DNA of 64,000 nucleotides from Limnomonas spitsbergensis (taxonomy: Eukaryota > Chlorophyta > Chlorophyceae > Chlamydomonadales), in the NCBI GenBank assembly GCA_037349105.1, contig JAYJMM010000065.1:1-64000 (forward strand), given 5' to 3'. The notes below the pieces were generated by a model. The model saw nothing but the letters and a program-made list of their open reading frames with translations. It did no database searches and was not told where the DNA came from. A program made the translations under genes and the position numbers. Of this stretch, positions 36,061 to 48,548 are shown in pieces. Within the stretch, counting starts at the first letter, position 1, and each line of letters opens with the position of its first letter.

Positions 36061-37880
36061 CCTGTGTTTCCTGGCAGGTTCCAGGGGGCCGTTGACCTGT
36101 GTTTCCTGGCAGGTTCCAGGGGGCCGCTGACCTGTGTTTCCTGGCAGGTTCCAGGGGGCCACAGACCTGTGTTTCCTGGCAGGTTCCAGGGGGGCGCACA
36201 CCTGTGTTTCCTGGCAGGTTCCAGGGGGCCACAGACCTGTGTTTCCTGGCAGGTTCCAGGGGGCCACAGACCTGTGTTTCCTGGCAGGTTCCAGGGGGCC
36301 ACAGACCTGTGTTTCCTGGCAGGTTCCAGGGGGCCGCAGACCTGTGTTTCCTGGCAGGTTCTAGGGGGCCACAGACCTGTGTTTCCTGGCAGGTTCCAGG
36401 GGGCCGCAGACCTGTGTTTCCTGGCGGGTTCTAGGGGGCCGCACACCTGTGTTTCCTGGCAGGTTCCAGGGGGCCGCAGACCTGTGTTTCCTGGCGGGTT
36501 CCAGGGGGCCACAGACCTGTGTTTCCTGGCAGGTTCCAGGGGGCCACAGACCTGTGTTTCCTGGCAGGTTCCAGGGGGCCGCAGACCTGTGTTTCCTGGC
36601 AGGTTCCAGGGGGCCACAGACCTGTGTTTCCTGGCGGGTTCCAGGGGGCCGCAGACCTGTGTTTCCTGGCGGGTTCCAGGGGGCCGCAGACCTGTGTTTC
36701 CTGGCAGGTTCCAGGGGGCCGCAGACCTGTGTTTCCTGGCGGGTTCCAGGGGGCCACAGACCTGTGTTTCCTGGCAGGTTCCAGGGGGCCGCAGACCTGT
36801 GTTTCCTGGCGGGTTCCAGGGGGCCACAGACCTGTGTTTCCTGGCAGGTTCCAGGGGGCCACAGACCTGTGTTTCCTGGCGGGTTCCAGGAGGCCGCAGA
36901 CCTGTGTTTCCTGGCAGGTTCCAGGGGGCCACAGACCTGTGTTTCCTGGCGGGTTCCAGGGGGCCGCAGACCTGTGTTTCCTGGCAGGTTCCAGGGGGCC
37001 GCAGACCTGTGTTTCCTGGCGGGTTCCAGGGGGCCACAGACCTGTCTTTCCTGGCAGGTTCCAGGGGGGCGCAGACCTGTGTTTCCTGGCGGGTTCCAGG
37101 GGGCCACAGACCTGTGTTTCCTGGCAGGTTCGAGGGGGCCACAGACCTGTGTTTCCTGGCGGGTTCCAGGAGGCCGCAGACCTGTGTTTCCTGGCAGGTT
37201 CCAGGGGGCCACAGACCTGTGTTTCCTGGCGGGTTCCAGGGGGCCACAGACCTGTGTTTCCTGGCAGGTTCCAGGGGGCCGCTGACCTGTGTTTCCTGGC
37301 AGGTTCCAGGGGGCCGCAGACCTGTGTTTCCTGGCAGGTTCCAGGGGGCCGCAGACCTGTGTTTCCTGGCGGGTTCCAGGGGGCCACAGACCTGTGTTTC
37401 CTGGCAGGTTCCAGGGGGCCGCAGACCTGTGTTTCCTGGCGGGTTCCAGGGGGCCACAGACCTGTGTTTCCTGGCAGGTTCCAGGGGGCCACAGACCTGT
37501 GTTTCCTGGCGGGTTCCAGGAGGCCGCAGACCTGTGTTTCCTGGCAGGTTCCAGGGGGCCACAGACCTGTGTTTCCTGGCAGGTTCCAGGGGGCCGCAGA
37601 CCTGTGTTTCCTGGCGGGTTCCAGGGGGCCACAGACCTGTGTTTCCTGGCAGGTTCCAGGGGGCCGCAGACCTGTGTTTCCTGGCGGGTTCCAGGGGGCC
37701 ACAGACCTGTGTTTCCTGGCGGGTTCCAGGGGGCCACAGACCTGTGTTTCCTGGCGGGTTCCAGGGGGCCACAGACCTGTGTTTCCTGGCAGGTTCCAGG
37801 GGGCCACAGACCTGTGTTTCCTGGCAGGTTCCAGGGGGCCGCAGACCTGTGTTTCCTGGCAGGTTCCAGGGGGCCGCTGA
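36061..37880 (+). repeat. Short HOR, 1,820 bp (52 units), no 34-bp unit
   Basis: I see no CTATG unit here, so the ATG-rich beta module is absent. CTGTCTTTCC near 37044 and TTCGAGG near 37131 lie in the same relative positions as in the other short HORs. A single TGA unit is at 37285. The same 1,820-bp structure recurs at 48,549-50,368, offset 12,488 bp. Confidence 0.82.
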
Positions 37881-38999
37881 CCTGTGTTTCCTGGCAGGTT
37901 CCAGGGGGCCGCTAACCTGTGTTTCCTGGCAGGTTCCAGGGGGCCGCTGACCTGTGTTTCCTGGCAGGTTCCAGGGGGCCACAGACCTGTGTTTCCTGGC
38001 AGGTTCCAGGGGGTCGCACACCTGTGTTTCCTGGCAGGTTCCAGGGGGCCACAGACCTGTGTTTCCTGGCAGGTTCCAGGGGGCCACAGACCTGTGTTTC
38101 CTGGCAGGTTCCAGGGGGCCACAGACCTGTGTTTCCTGGCAGGTTCCAGGGGGCCGCATACCTGTGTTTCCTGGCAGGTTCGAGGGGGCCACAGACCTGT
38201 GTTTCCTGGCAGGTTCCAGGGGGCCGCAGACCTGTGTTTCCTGGCGGGTTCCAGGGGGCCGCACACCTGTGTTTCCTGGCAGGTTCCAGGGGGCCGCAGA
38301 CCTGTGTTTCCTGGCGGGTTCCAGGGGGCCACAGACCTATGTTTCCTGGCGGGTTCCAGGGGGCCACAGACCTATGTTTCCTGGCAGGTTCCAGGGGGCC
38401 GCAGACCTGTGTTTCCTGGCAGGTTCCAGGGGGCCACAGACCTGTGTTTCCTGGCAGGTTCCAGGGGGCCACAGACCTGTGTTTCCTGGCAGGTTCCAGG
38501 GGGCCGCAGACCTGTGTTTCCTGGCGGGTTCCAGGGGGCCACAGACCTGTGTTTCCTGGCGGGTTCCAGGGGGCGCAGACCTGTGTTTCCTGGCGGGTTC
38601 CAGGGAGCCACAGACCTGTGTTTCCTGGCAGGTTCCAGGGGGGCGCACACCTATGTTTCCTGGCGGGTTCCAGGGGGCCACAGACCTGTGTTTCCTGGCA
38701 GGTTCCAGGGGGCCGCAGACCTGTGTTTCCTGGCAGGTTCCAGGGGGCCGCAGACCTGTGTTTCCTGGCAGGTTCCAGGGGGCCGCAGACCTGTGTTTCC
38801 TGGCGGGTTCCAGGGGGCCACAGACCTGTGTTTCCTGGCGGGTTCCAGGGGGGCGCAGACCTGTGTTTCCTGGCAGGTTCCAGGGGGCCACAGACCTGTG
38901 TTTCCTGGCAGGTTCCAGGGGGCCACAGACCTGTGTTTCCTGGCAGGTTCCAGGGGGCCGCAGACCTGTGTTTCCTGGCAGGTTCCAGGGGGCCGCTGA
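37881..38999 (+). repeat. Short HOR, 1,119 bp (32 units)
   Basis: The middle unit of the opening triplet reads GCTAACC (37913), a TAA version found only at 43090 and 50401 besides. Type A lies at 38566, 686 bp after the triplet and 433 bp before the next. The first TTCTAGG unit is replaced by TTCGAGG at 38181. GGGTCGCACACC at about 38012 is a further mark of this lineage. Confidence 0.82.
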
Positions 39000-40398
39000 C
39001 CTGTGTTTCCTGGCAGGTTCCAGGGGGCCGTTGACCTGTGTTTCCTGGCAGGTTCCAGGGGGCCGCTGACCTGTGTTTCCTGGCAGGTTCCAGGGGGCCA
39101 CAGACCTGTGTTTCCTGGCAGGTTCCAGGGGGGCGCACACCTGTGTTTCCTGGCAGGTTCCAGGGGGCCACAGACCTGTGTTTCCTGGCAGGTTCCAGGG
39201 GGCCACAGACCTGTGTTTCCTGGCAGGTTCCAGGGGGCCACAGACCTGTGTTTCCTGGCAGGTTCCAGGGGGCCGCAGACCTGTGTTTCCTGGCAGGTTC
39301 TAGGGGGCCACAGACCTGTGTTTCCTGGCAGGTTCCAGGGGGCCGCAGACCTGTGTTTCCTGGCGGGTTCTAGGGGGCCGCACACCTGTGTTTCCTGGCA
39401 GGTTCCAGGGGGCCGCAGACCTGTGTTTCCTGGCGGGTTCCAGGGGGCCACAGACCTGTGTTTCCTGGCAGGTTCCAGGGGGCCACAGACCTGTGTTTCC
39501 TGGCAGGTTCCAGGGGGCCGCAGACCTGTGTTTCCTGGCAGGTTCCAGGGGGCCACAGACCTGTGTTTCCTGGCGGGTTCCAGGGGGCCGCAGACCTGTG
39601 TTTCCTGGCGGGTTCCAGGGGGCCGCAGACCTGTGTTTCCTGGCAGGTTCCAGGGGGCCGCAGACCTGTGTTTCCTGGCGGGTTCCAGGGGGCCACAGAC
39701 CTGTGTTTCCTGGCAGGTTCCAGGGGGCCGCAGACCTGTGTTTCCTGGCGGGTTCCAGGGGGCCACAGACCTGTGTTTCCTGGCAGGTTCCAGGGGGCCA
39801 CAGACCTGTGTTTCCTGGCGGGTTCCAGGAGGCCGCAGACCTGTGTTTCCTGGCAGGTTCCAGGGGGCCACAGACCTGTGTTTCCTGGCGGGTTCCAGGG
39901 GGCCGCAGACCTGTGTTTCCTGGCAGGTTCCAGGGGGCCACAGACCTGTGTTTCCTGGCGGGTTCCAGGGGGCGCAGACCTGTGTTTCCTGGCGGGTTCC
40001 AGGGAGCCACAGACCTGTGTTTCCTGGCAGGTTCCAGGGGGGCGCACACCTATGTTTCCTGGCGGGTTCCAGGGGGCCACAGACCTGTGTTTCCTGGCAG
40101 GTTCCAGGGGGCCGCAGACCTGTGTTTCCTGGCAGGTTCCAGGGGGCCGCAGACCTGTGTTTCCTGGCAGGTTCCAGGGGGCCGCAGACCTGTGTTTCCT
40201 GGCGGGTTCCAGGGGGCCACAGACCTGTGTTTCCTGGCGGGTTCCAGGGGGGCGCAGACCTGTGTTTCCTGGCAGGTTCCAGGGGGCCACAGACCTGTGT
40301 TTCCTGGCAGGTTCCAGGGGGCCACAGACCTGTGTTTCCTGGCAGGTTCCAGGGGGCCGCAGACCTGTGTTTCCTGGCAGGTTCCAGGGGGCCGCTGA
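39000..40398 (+). repeat. Short HOR, 1,399 bp (40 units)
   Basis: Normal TTCTAGG spacing (301 bp), then the early part of alpha, then a jump straight to type A at 39965 and gamma. Type B and the ATG-rich module are missing, apart from one CTATG at about 40050. This looks like an internal deletion of a full HOR or a recombinant between alpha and gamma. Confidence 0.8.
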
Positions 40399-43057
40399 CC
40401 TGTGTTTCCTGGCAGGTTCCAGGGGGCCGTTGACCTGTGTTTCCTGGCAGGTTCCAGGGGGCCGCTGACCTGTGTTTCCTGGCAGGTTCCAGGGGGCCAC
40501 AGACCTGTGTTTCCTGGCAGGTTCCAGGGGGGCGCACACCTGTGTTTCCTGGCAGGTTCCAGGGGGCCACAGACCTGTGTTTCCTGGCAGGTTCCAGGGG
40601 GCCACAGACCTGTGTTTCCTGGCAGGTTCCAGGGGGCCACAGACCTGTGTTTCCTGGCAGGTTCCAGGGGGCCGCAGACCTGTGTTTCCTGGCAGGTTCT
40701 AGGGGGCCACAGACCTGTGTTTCCTGGCAGGTTCCAGGGGGCCGCAGACCTGTGTTTCCTGGCGGGTTCTAGGGGGCCGCACACCTGTGTTTCCTGGCAG
40801 GTTCCAGGGGGCCGCAGACCTGTGTTTCCTGGCGGGTTCCAGGGGGCCACAGACCTGTGTTTCCTGGCAGGTTCCAGGGGGCCACAGACCTGTGTTTCCT
40901 GGCAGGTTCCAGGGGGCCGCAGACCTGTGTTTCCTGGCAGGTTCCAGGGGGCCACAGACCTGTGTTTCCTGGCGGGTTCCAGGGGGCCGCAGACCTGTGT
41001 TTCCTGGCGGGTTCCAGGGGGCCGCAGACCTGTGTTTCCTGGCAGGTTCCAGGGGGCCGCAGACCTGTGTTTCCTGGCGTGTTCCAGGGGGCCACAGACC
41101 TGTGTTTCCTGGCAGGTTCCAGGGGGCCGCAGACCTGTGTTTCCTGGCGGGTTCCAGGGGGCCACAGACCTGTGTTTCCTGGCAGGTTCCAGGGGGCCAC
41201 AGACCTGTGTTTCCTGGCGGGTTCCAGGAGGCCGCAGACCTGTGTTTCCTGGCAGGTTCCAGGGGGCCACAGACCTGTGTTTCCTGGCGGGTTCCAGGGG
41301 GCCGCAGACCTGTGTTTCCTGGCAGGTTCCAGGGGGCCGCAGACCTGTGTTTCCTGGCGGGTTCCAGGGGGCCACAGACCTGTCTTTCCTGGCAGGTTCC
41401 AGGGGGGCGCAGACCTGTGTTTCCTGGCGGGTTCCAGGGGGCCACAGACCTGTGTTTCCTGGCAGGTTCGAGGGGGCCACAGACCTGTGTTTCCTGGCGG
41501 GTTCCAGGAGGCCGCAGACCTGTGTTTCCTGGCAGGTTCCAGGGGGCCACAGACCTGTGTTTCCTGGCGGGTTCCAGGGGGCCACAGACCTGTGTTTCCT
41601 GGCAGGTTCCAGGGGGCCGCTGACCTGTGTTTCCTGGCAGGTTCCAGGGGGCCGCAGACCTGTGTTTCCTGGCAGGTTCCAGGGGGCCGCAGACCTGTGT
41701 TTCCTGGCGGGTTCCAGGGGGCCACAGACCTGTGTTTCCTGGCAGGTTCCAGGGGGCCGCAGACCTGTGTTTCCTGGCGGGTTCCAGGGGGCCACAGACC
41801 TGTGTTTCCTGGCAGGTTCCAGGGGGCCACAGACCTGTGTTTCCTGGCGGGTTCCAGGAGGCCGCAGACCTGTGTTTCCTGGCAGGTTCCAGGGGGCCAC
41901 AGACCTGTGTTTCCTGGCAGGTTCCAGGGGGCCGCAGACCTGTGTTTCCTGGCGGGTTCCAGGGGGCCACAGACCTGTGTTTCCTGGCGGGTTCCAGGGG
42001 GCGCAGACCTGTGTTTCCTGGCGGGTTCCAGGGAGCCACAGACCTGTGTTTCCTGGCAGGTTCCAGGGGGGCGCACACCTATGTTTCCTGGCGGGTTCCA
42101 GGGGGCCACAGACCTGTGTTTCCTGGCAGGTTCCAGGGGGCCGCAGACCTGTGTTTCCTGGCAGGTTCCAGGGGGCCGCAGACCTGTGTTTCCTGGCAGG
42201 TTCCAGGGGGCCGCAGACCTGTGTTTCCTGGCGGGTTCCAGGGGGCCACAGACCTGTGTTTCCTGGCGGGTTCCAGGGGGGCGCAGACCTGTGTTTCCTG
42301 GCAGGTTCCAGGGGGCCACAGACCTGTGTTTCCTGGCAGGTTCCAGGGGGCCACAGACCTGTGTTTCCTGGCAGGTTCCAGGGGGTCGCACACCTGTGTT
42401 TCCTGGCAGGTTCCAGGGGGCCGCAGACCTGTGTTTCCTGGCGGGTTCCAGGGGGCCGCTGACCTGTGTTTCCTGGCAGGTTCCAGGGGGCCGCAGACCT
42501 GTGTTTCCTGGCAGGTTCCAGGGGGCCGCAGACCTGTGTTTCCTGGCGGGTTCCAGGGGGCCACAGACCTGTGTTTCCTGGCAGGTTCCAGGGGGCCGCA
42601 GACCTGTGTTTCCTGGCGGGTTCCAGGGGGCCACAGACCTGTGTTTCCTGGCAGGTTCCAGGGGGCCACAGACCTGTGTTTCCTGGCGGGTTCCAGGAGG
42701 CCGCAGACCTGTGTTTCCTGGCAGGTTCCAGGGGGCCACAGACCTGTGTTTCCTGGCAGGTTCCAGGGGGCCGCAGACCTGTGTTTCCTGGCGGGTTCCA
42801 GGGGGCCACAGACCTGTGTTTCCTGGCAGGTTCCAGGGGGCCGCAGACCTGTGTTTCCTGGCGGGTTCCAGGGGGCCACAGACCTGTGTTTCCTGGCGGG
42901 TTCCAGGGGGCCACAGACCTGTGTTTCCTGGCGGGTTCCAGGGGGCCACAGACCTGTGTTTCCTGGCAGGTTCCAGGGGGCCACAGACCTGTGTTTCCTG
43001 GCAGGTTCCAGGGGGCCGCAGACCTGTGTTTCCTGGCAGGTTCCAGGGGGCCGCTGA
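40399..43057 (+). repeat. Composite HOR, 2,659 bp (76 units)
   Basis: Starts like the 1,820-bp HOR (CTGTCTTTCC at 41393, TTCGAGG at 41469, single TGA at 41623). It then has a type-A unit at 41994 whose 433-bp position falls on a lone TGA unit (near 42460) instead of a triplet. A second lone-TGA-led short-HOR segment follows. The switch near 42,420 to 42,450 is the junction of the 5,177-bp duplication. Confidence 0.8.
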
Positions 43058-44176
43058 CCTGTGTTTCCTGGCAGGTTCCAGGGGGCCGCTAACCTGTGTT
43101 TCCTGGCAGGTTCCAGGGGGCCGCTGACCTGTGTTTCCTGGCAGGTTCCAGGGGGCCACAGACCTGTGTTTCCTGGCAGGTTCCAGGGGGTCGCACACCT
43201 GTGTTTCCTGGCAGGTTCCAGGGGGCCACAGACCTGTGTTTCCTGGCAGGTTCCAGGGGGCCACAGACCTGTGTTTCCTGGCAGGTTCCAGGGGGCCACA
43301 GACCTGTGTTTCCTGGCAGGTTCCAGGGGGCCGCATACCTGTGTTTCCTGGCAGGTTCGAGGGGGCCACAGACCTGTGTTTCCTGGCAGGTTCCAGGGGG
43401 CCGCAGACCTGTGTTTCCTGGCGGGTTCCAGGGGGCCGCACACCTGTGTTTCCTGGCAGGTTCCAGGGGGCCGCAGACCTGTGTTTCCTGGCGGGTTCCA
43501 GGGGGCCACAGACCTATGTTTCCTGGCGGGTTCCAGGGGGCCACAGACCTATGTTTCCTGGCAGGTTCCAGGGGGCCGCAGACCTGTGTTTCCTGGCAGG
43601 TTCCAGGGGGCCACAGACCTGTGTTTCCTGGCAGGTTCCAGGGGGCCACAGACCTGTGTTTCCTGGCTGGTTCCAGGGGGCCGCAGACCTGTGTTTCCTG
43701 GCGGGTTCCAGGGGGGCGCACACCTGTGTTTCCTGGCGGGTTCCAGGGGGCGCAGACCTGTGTTTCCTGGCGGGTTCCAGGGAGCCACAGACCTGTGTTT
43801 CCTGGCAGGTTCCAGGGGGGCGCACACCTATGTTTCCTGGCGGGTTCCAGGGGGCCACAGACCTGTGTTTCCTGGCAGGTTCCAGGGGGCCGCAGACCTG
43901 TGTTTCCTGGCAGGTTCCAGGGGGCCGCAGACCTGTGTTTCCTGGCAGGTTCCAGGGGGCCGCAGACCTGTGTTTCCTGGCGGGTTCCAGGGGGCCACAG
44001 ACCTGTGTTTCCTGGCGGGTTCCAGGGGGGCGCAGACCTGTGTTTCCTGGCAGGTTCCAGGGGGCCACAGACCTGTGTTTCCTGGCAGGTTCCAGGGGGC
44101 CACAGACCTGTGTTTCCTGGCAGGTTCCAGGGGGCCGCAGACCTGTGTTTCCTGGCAGGTTCCAGGGGGCCGCTGA
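43058..44176 (+). repeat. Short HOR, 1,119 bp, duplicate of 37,881-38,999
   Basis: All landmarks match at an offset of 5,177 bp: GCTAACC at 43090, GGGTCGCAC near 43189, TTCGAGG at 43358, type A at 43743. Private changes since duplication are CTGGCTGG near 43668 and a GCGCACACC unit near 43720 in place of the usual GCCACAG form. Confidence 0.85.
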
Positions 44177-45575
44177 CCTGTGTTTCCTGGCAGGTTCCAG
44201 GGGGCCGTTGACCTGTGTTTCCTGGCAGGTTCCAGGGGGCCGCTGACCTGTGTTTCCTGGCAGGTTCCAGGGGGCCACAGACCTGTGTTTCCTGGCAGGT
44301 TCCAGGGGGGCGCACACCTGTGTTTCCTGGCAGGTTCCAGGGGGCCACAGACCTGTGTTTCCTGGCAGGTTCCAGGGGGCCACAGACCTGTGTTTCCTGG
44401 CAGGTTCCAGGGGGCCACAGACCTGTGTTTCCTGGCAGGTTCCAGGGGGCCGCAGACCTGTGTTTCCTGGCAGGTTCTAGGGGGCCACAGACCTGTGTTT
44501 CCTGGCAGGTTCCAGGGGGCCGCAGACCTGTGTTTCCTGGCGGGTTCTAGGGGGCCGCACACCTGTGTTTCCTGGCAGGTTCCAGGGGGCCGCAGACCTG
44601 TGTTTCCTGGCGGGTTCCAGGGGGCCACAGACCTGTGTTTCCTGGCAGGTTCCAGGGGGCCACAGACCTGTGTTTCCTGGCAGGTTCCAGGGGGCCGCAG
44701 ACCTGTGTTTCCTGGCAGGTTCCAGGGGGCCACAGACCTGTGTTTCCTGGCGGGTTCCAGGGGGCCGCAGACCTGTGTTTCCTGGCGGGTTCCAGGGGGC
44801 CGCAGACCTGTGTTTCCTGGCAGGTTCCAGGGGGCCGCAGACCTGTGTTTCCTGGCGGGTTCCAGGGGGCCACAGACCTGTGTTTCCTGGCAGGTTCCAG
44901 GGGGCCGCAGACCTGTGTTTCCTGGCGGGTTCCAGGGGGCCACAGACCTGTGTTTCCTGGCAGGTTCCAGGGGGCCACAGACCTGTGTTTCCTGGCGGGT
45001 TCCAGGAGGCCGCAGACCTGTGTTTCCTGGCAGGTTCCAGGGGGCCACAGACCTGTGTTTCCTGGCGGGTTCCAGGGGGCCGCAGACCTGTGTTTCCTGG
45101 CAGGTTCCAGGGGGCCACAGACCTGTGTTTCCTGGCGGGTTCCAGGGGGCGCAGACCTGTGTTTCCTGGCGGGTTCCAGGGAGCCACAGACCTGTGTTTC
45201 CTGGCAGGTTCCAGGGGGGCGCACACCTATGTTTCCTGGCGGGTTCCAGGGGGCCACAGACCTGTGTTTCCTGGCAGGTTCCAGGGGGCCGCAGACCTGT
45301 GTTTCCTGGCAGGTTCCAGGGGGCCGCAGACCTGTGTTTCCTGGCAGGTTCCAGGGGGCCGCAGACCTGTGTTTCCTGGCGGGTTCCAGGGGGCCACAGA
45401 CCTGTGTTTCCTGGCGGGTTCCAGGGGGGCGCAGACCTGTGTTTCCTGGCAGGTTCCAGGGGGCCACAGACCTGTGTTTCCTGGCAGGTTCCAGGGGGCC
45501 ACAGACCTGTGTTTCCTGGCAGGTTCCAGGGGGCCGCAGACCTGTGTTTCCTGGCAGGTTCCAGGGGGCCGCTGA
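44177..45575 (+). repeat. Short HOR, 1,399 bp, duplicate of 39,000-40,398
   Basis: Landmarks match at an offset of 5,177 bp: TTCTAGG at 44477, type A at 45142, TGA triplet with the TTGACC middle unit at 45575-45645. I saw no clear difference between the copies in the parts compared. Confidence 0.85.
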
Positions 45576-48548
45576 CCTGTGTTTCCTGGCAGGTTCCAGG
45601 GGGCCGTTGACCTGTGTTTCCTGGCAGGTTCCAGGGGGCCGCTGACCTGTGTTTCCTGGCAGGTTCCAGGGGGCCACAGACCTGTGTTTCCTGGCAGGTT
45701 CCAGGGGGGCGCACACCTGTGTTTCCTGGCAGGTTCCAGGGGGCCACAGACCTGTGTTTCCTGGCAGGTTCCAGGGGGCCACAGACCTGTGTTTCCTGGC
45801 AGGTTCCAGGGGGCCACAGACCTGTGTTTCCTGGCAGGTTCCAGGGGGCCGCAGACCTGTGTTTCCTGGCAGGTTCTAGGGGGCCACAGACCTGTGTTTC
45901 CTGGCAGGTTCCAGGGGGCCGCAGACCTGTGTTTCCTGGCGGGTTCTAGGGGGCCGCACACCTGTGTTTCCTGGCAGGTTCCAGGGGGCCGCAGACCTGT
46001 GTTTCCTGGCGGGTTCCAGGGGGCCACAGACCTGTGTTTCCTGGCAGGTTCCAGGGGGCCACAGACCTGTGTTTCCTGGCAGGTTCCAGGGGGCCGCAGA
46101 CCTGTGTTTCCTGGCAGGTTCCAGGGGGCCACAGACCTGTGTTTCCTGGCGGGTTCCAGGGGGCCGCAGACCTGTGTTTCCTGGCGGGTTCCAGGGGGCC
46201 GCAGACCTGTGTTTCCTGGCAGGTTCCAGGGGGCCGCAGACCTGTGTTTCCTGGCGGGTTCCAGGGGGCCACAGACCTGTGTTTCCTGGCAGGTTCCAGG
46301 GGGCCGCAGACCTGTGTTTCCTGGCGGGTTCCAGGGGGCCACAGACCTGTGTTTCCTGGCAGGTTCCAGGGGGCCACAGACCTGTGTTTCCTGGCGGGTT
46401 CCAGGAGGCCGCAGACCTGTGTTTCCTGGCAGGTTCCAGGGGGCCACAGACCTGTGTTTCCTGGCGGGTTCCAGGGGGCCGCAGACCTGTGTTTCCTGGC
46501 AGGTTCCAGGGGGCCGCAGACCTGTGTTTCCTGGCGGGTTCCAGGGGGCCACAGACCTGTCTTTCCTGGCAGGTTCCAGGGGGGCGCAGACCTGTGTTTC
46601 CTGGCGGGTTCCAGGGGGCCACAGACCTGTGTTTCCTGGCAGGTTCGAGGGGGCCACAGACCTGTGTTTCCTGGCGGGTTCCAGGAGGCCGCAGACCTGT
46701 GTTTCCTGGCAGGTTCCAGGGGGCCACAGACCTGTGTTTCCTGGCGGGTTCCAGGGGGCCACAGACCTGTGTTTCCTGGCAGGTTCCAGGGGGCCGCTGA
46801 CCTGTGTTTCCTGGCAGGTTCCAGGGGGCCGCAGACCTGTGTTTCCTGGCAGGTTCCAGGGGGCCGCAGACCTGTGTTTCCTGGCGGGTTCCAGGGGGCC
46901 ACAGACCTGTGTTTCCTGGCAGGTTCCAGGGGGCCGCAGACCTGTGTTTCCTGGCGGGTTCCAGGGGGCCACAGACCTGTGTTTCCTGGCAGGTTCCAGG
47001 GGGCCACAGACCTGTGTTTCCTGGCGGGTTCCAGGAGGCCGCAGACCTGTGTTTCCTGGCAGGTTCCAGGGGGCCACAGACCTGTGTTTCCTGGCAGGTT
47101 CCAGGGGGCCGCAGACCTGTGTTTCCTGGCGGGTTCCAGGGGGCCACAGACCTGTGTTTCCTGGCGGGTTCCAGGGGGCGCAGACCTGTGTTTCCTGGCG
47201 GGTTCCAGGGAGCCACAGACCTGTGTTTCCTGGCAGGTTCCAGGGGGGCGCACACCTATGTTTCCTGGCGGGTTCCAGGGGGCCACAGACCTGTGTTTCC
47301 TGGCAGGTTCCAGGGGGCCGCAGACCTGTGTTTCCTGGCAGGTTCCAGGGGGCCGCAGACCTGTGTTTCCTGGCAGGTTCCAGGGGGCCGCAGACCTGTG
47401 TTTCCTGGCGGGTTCCAGGGGGCCACAGACCTGTGTTTCCTGGCGGGTTCCAGGGGGGCGCAGACCTGTGTTTCCTGGCAGGTTCCAGGGGGCCACAGAC
47501 CTGTGTTTCCTGGCAGGTTCCAGGGGGCCACAGACCTGTGTTTCCTGGCAGGTTCCAGGGGGTCGCACACCTGTGTTTCCTGGCAGGTTCCAGGGGGCCA
47601 CAGACCTGTGTTTCCTGGCAGGTTCCAGGGGGCCACAGACCTGTGTTTCCTGGCAGGTTCCAGGGGGCCACAGACCTGTGTTTCCTGGCAGGTTCCAGGG
47701 GGCCGCATACCTGTGTTTCCTGGCAGGTTCTAGGGGGCCACAGACCTGTGTTTCCTGGCAGGTTCCAGGGGGCCGCAGACCTGTGTTTCCTGGCGGGTTC
47801 CAGGGGGCCGCACACCTGTGTTTCCTGGCAGGTTCCAGGGGGCCGCAGACCTGTGTTTCCTGGCGGGTTCCAGGGGGCCACAGACCTATGTTTCCTGGCG
47901 GGTTCCAGGGGGCCACAGACCTATGTTTCCTGGCGGGTTCTAGGGGGCCGCAGACCTGTGTTTCCTGGCAGGTTCCAGGGGGCCACAGACCTGTGTTTCC
48001 TGGCAGGTTCCAGGGGGCCACAGACCTGTGTTTCCTGGCAGGTTCCAGGGGGCCGCAGACCTGTGTTTCCTGGCGGGTTCCAGGGGGCCACAGACCTGTG
48101 TTTCCTGGCGGGTTCCAGGGGGCGCAGACCTGTGTTTCCTGGCGGGTTCCAGGGAGCCACAGACCTGTGTTTCCTGGCAGGTTCCAGGGGGGCGCACACC
48201 TATGTTTCCTGGCGGGTTCCAGGGGGCCACAGACCTGTGTTTCCTGGCAGGTTCCAGGGGGCCGCAGACCTGTGTTTCCTGGCAGGTTCCAGGGGGCCGC
48301 AGACCTGTGTTTCCTGGCAGGTTCCAGGGGGCCGCAGACCTGTGTTTCCTGGCGGGTTCCAGGGGGCCACAGACCTGTGTTTCCTGGCGGGTTCCAGGGG
48401 GGCGCAGACCTGTGTTTCCTGGCAGGTTCCAGGGGGCCACAGACCTGTGTTTCCTGGCAGGTTCCAGGGGGCCACAGACCTGTGTTTCCTGGCAGGTTCC
48501 AGGGGGCCGCAGACCTGTGTTTCCTGGCAGGTTCCAGGGGGCCGCTGA
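45576..48548 (+). repeat. Composite HOR, 2,973 bp (85 units) with two type-A units
   Basis: The first part duplicates 40,399-42,42x (offset 5,177). Type A at 47171 is followed at 433 bp by a normal unit, not a triplet. The sequence switches near 47,600 into the short 37,9xx-38,9xx type, giving a second type A at 48115 with its triplet at exactly 433 bp. TTCTAGG near 47942 falls in an unusual position. Confidence 0.8.

Larger units (their letters stand above)
37270..47600 (+). repeat. 5,177-bp tandem duplication (148 units, two copies)
   Basis: About 37,270-42,445 repeats as about 42,445-47,600, with the HOR length series 1,119, 1,399 and 2,659 (then 2,973) in the same order and the rare marks GCTAACC and GGGTCGCAC in both. 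5,177 is 148 units less three bases, matching three 34-bp units per copy. This is the largest clear tandem duplication in the window. Confidence 0.88.
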
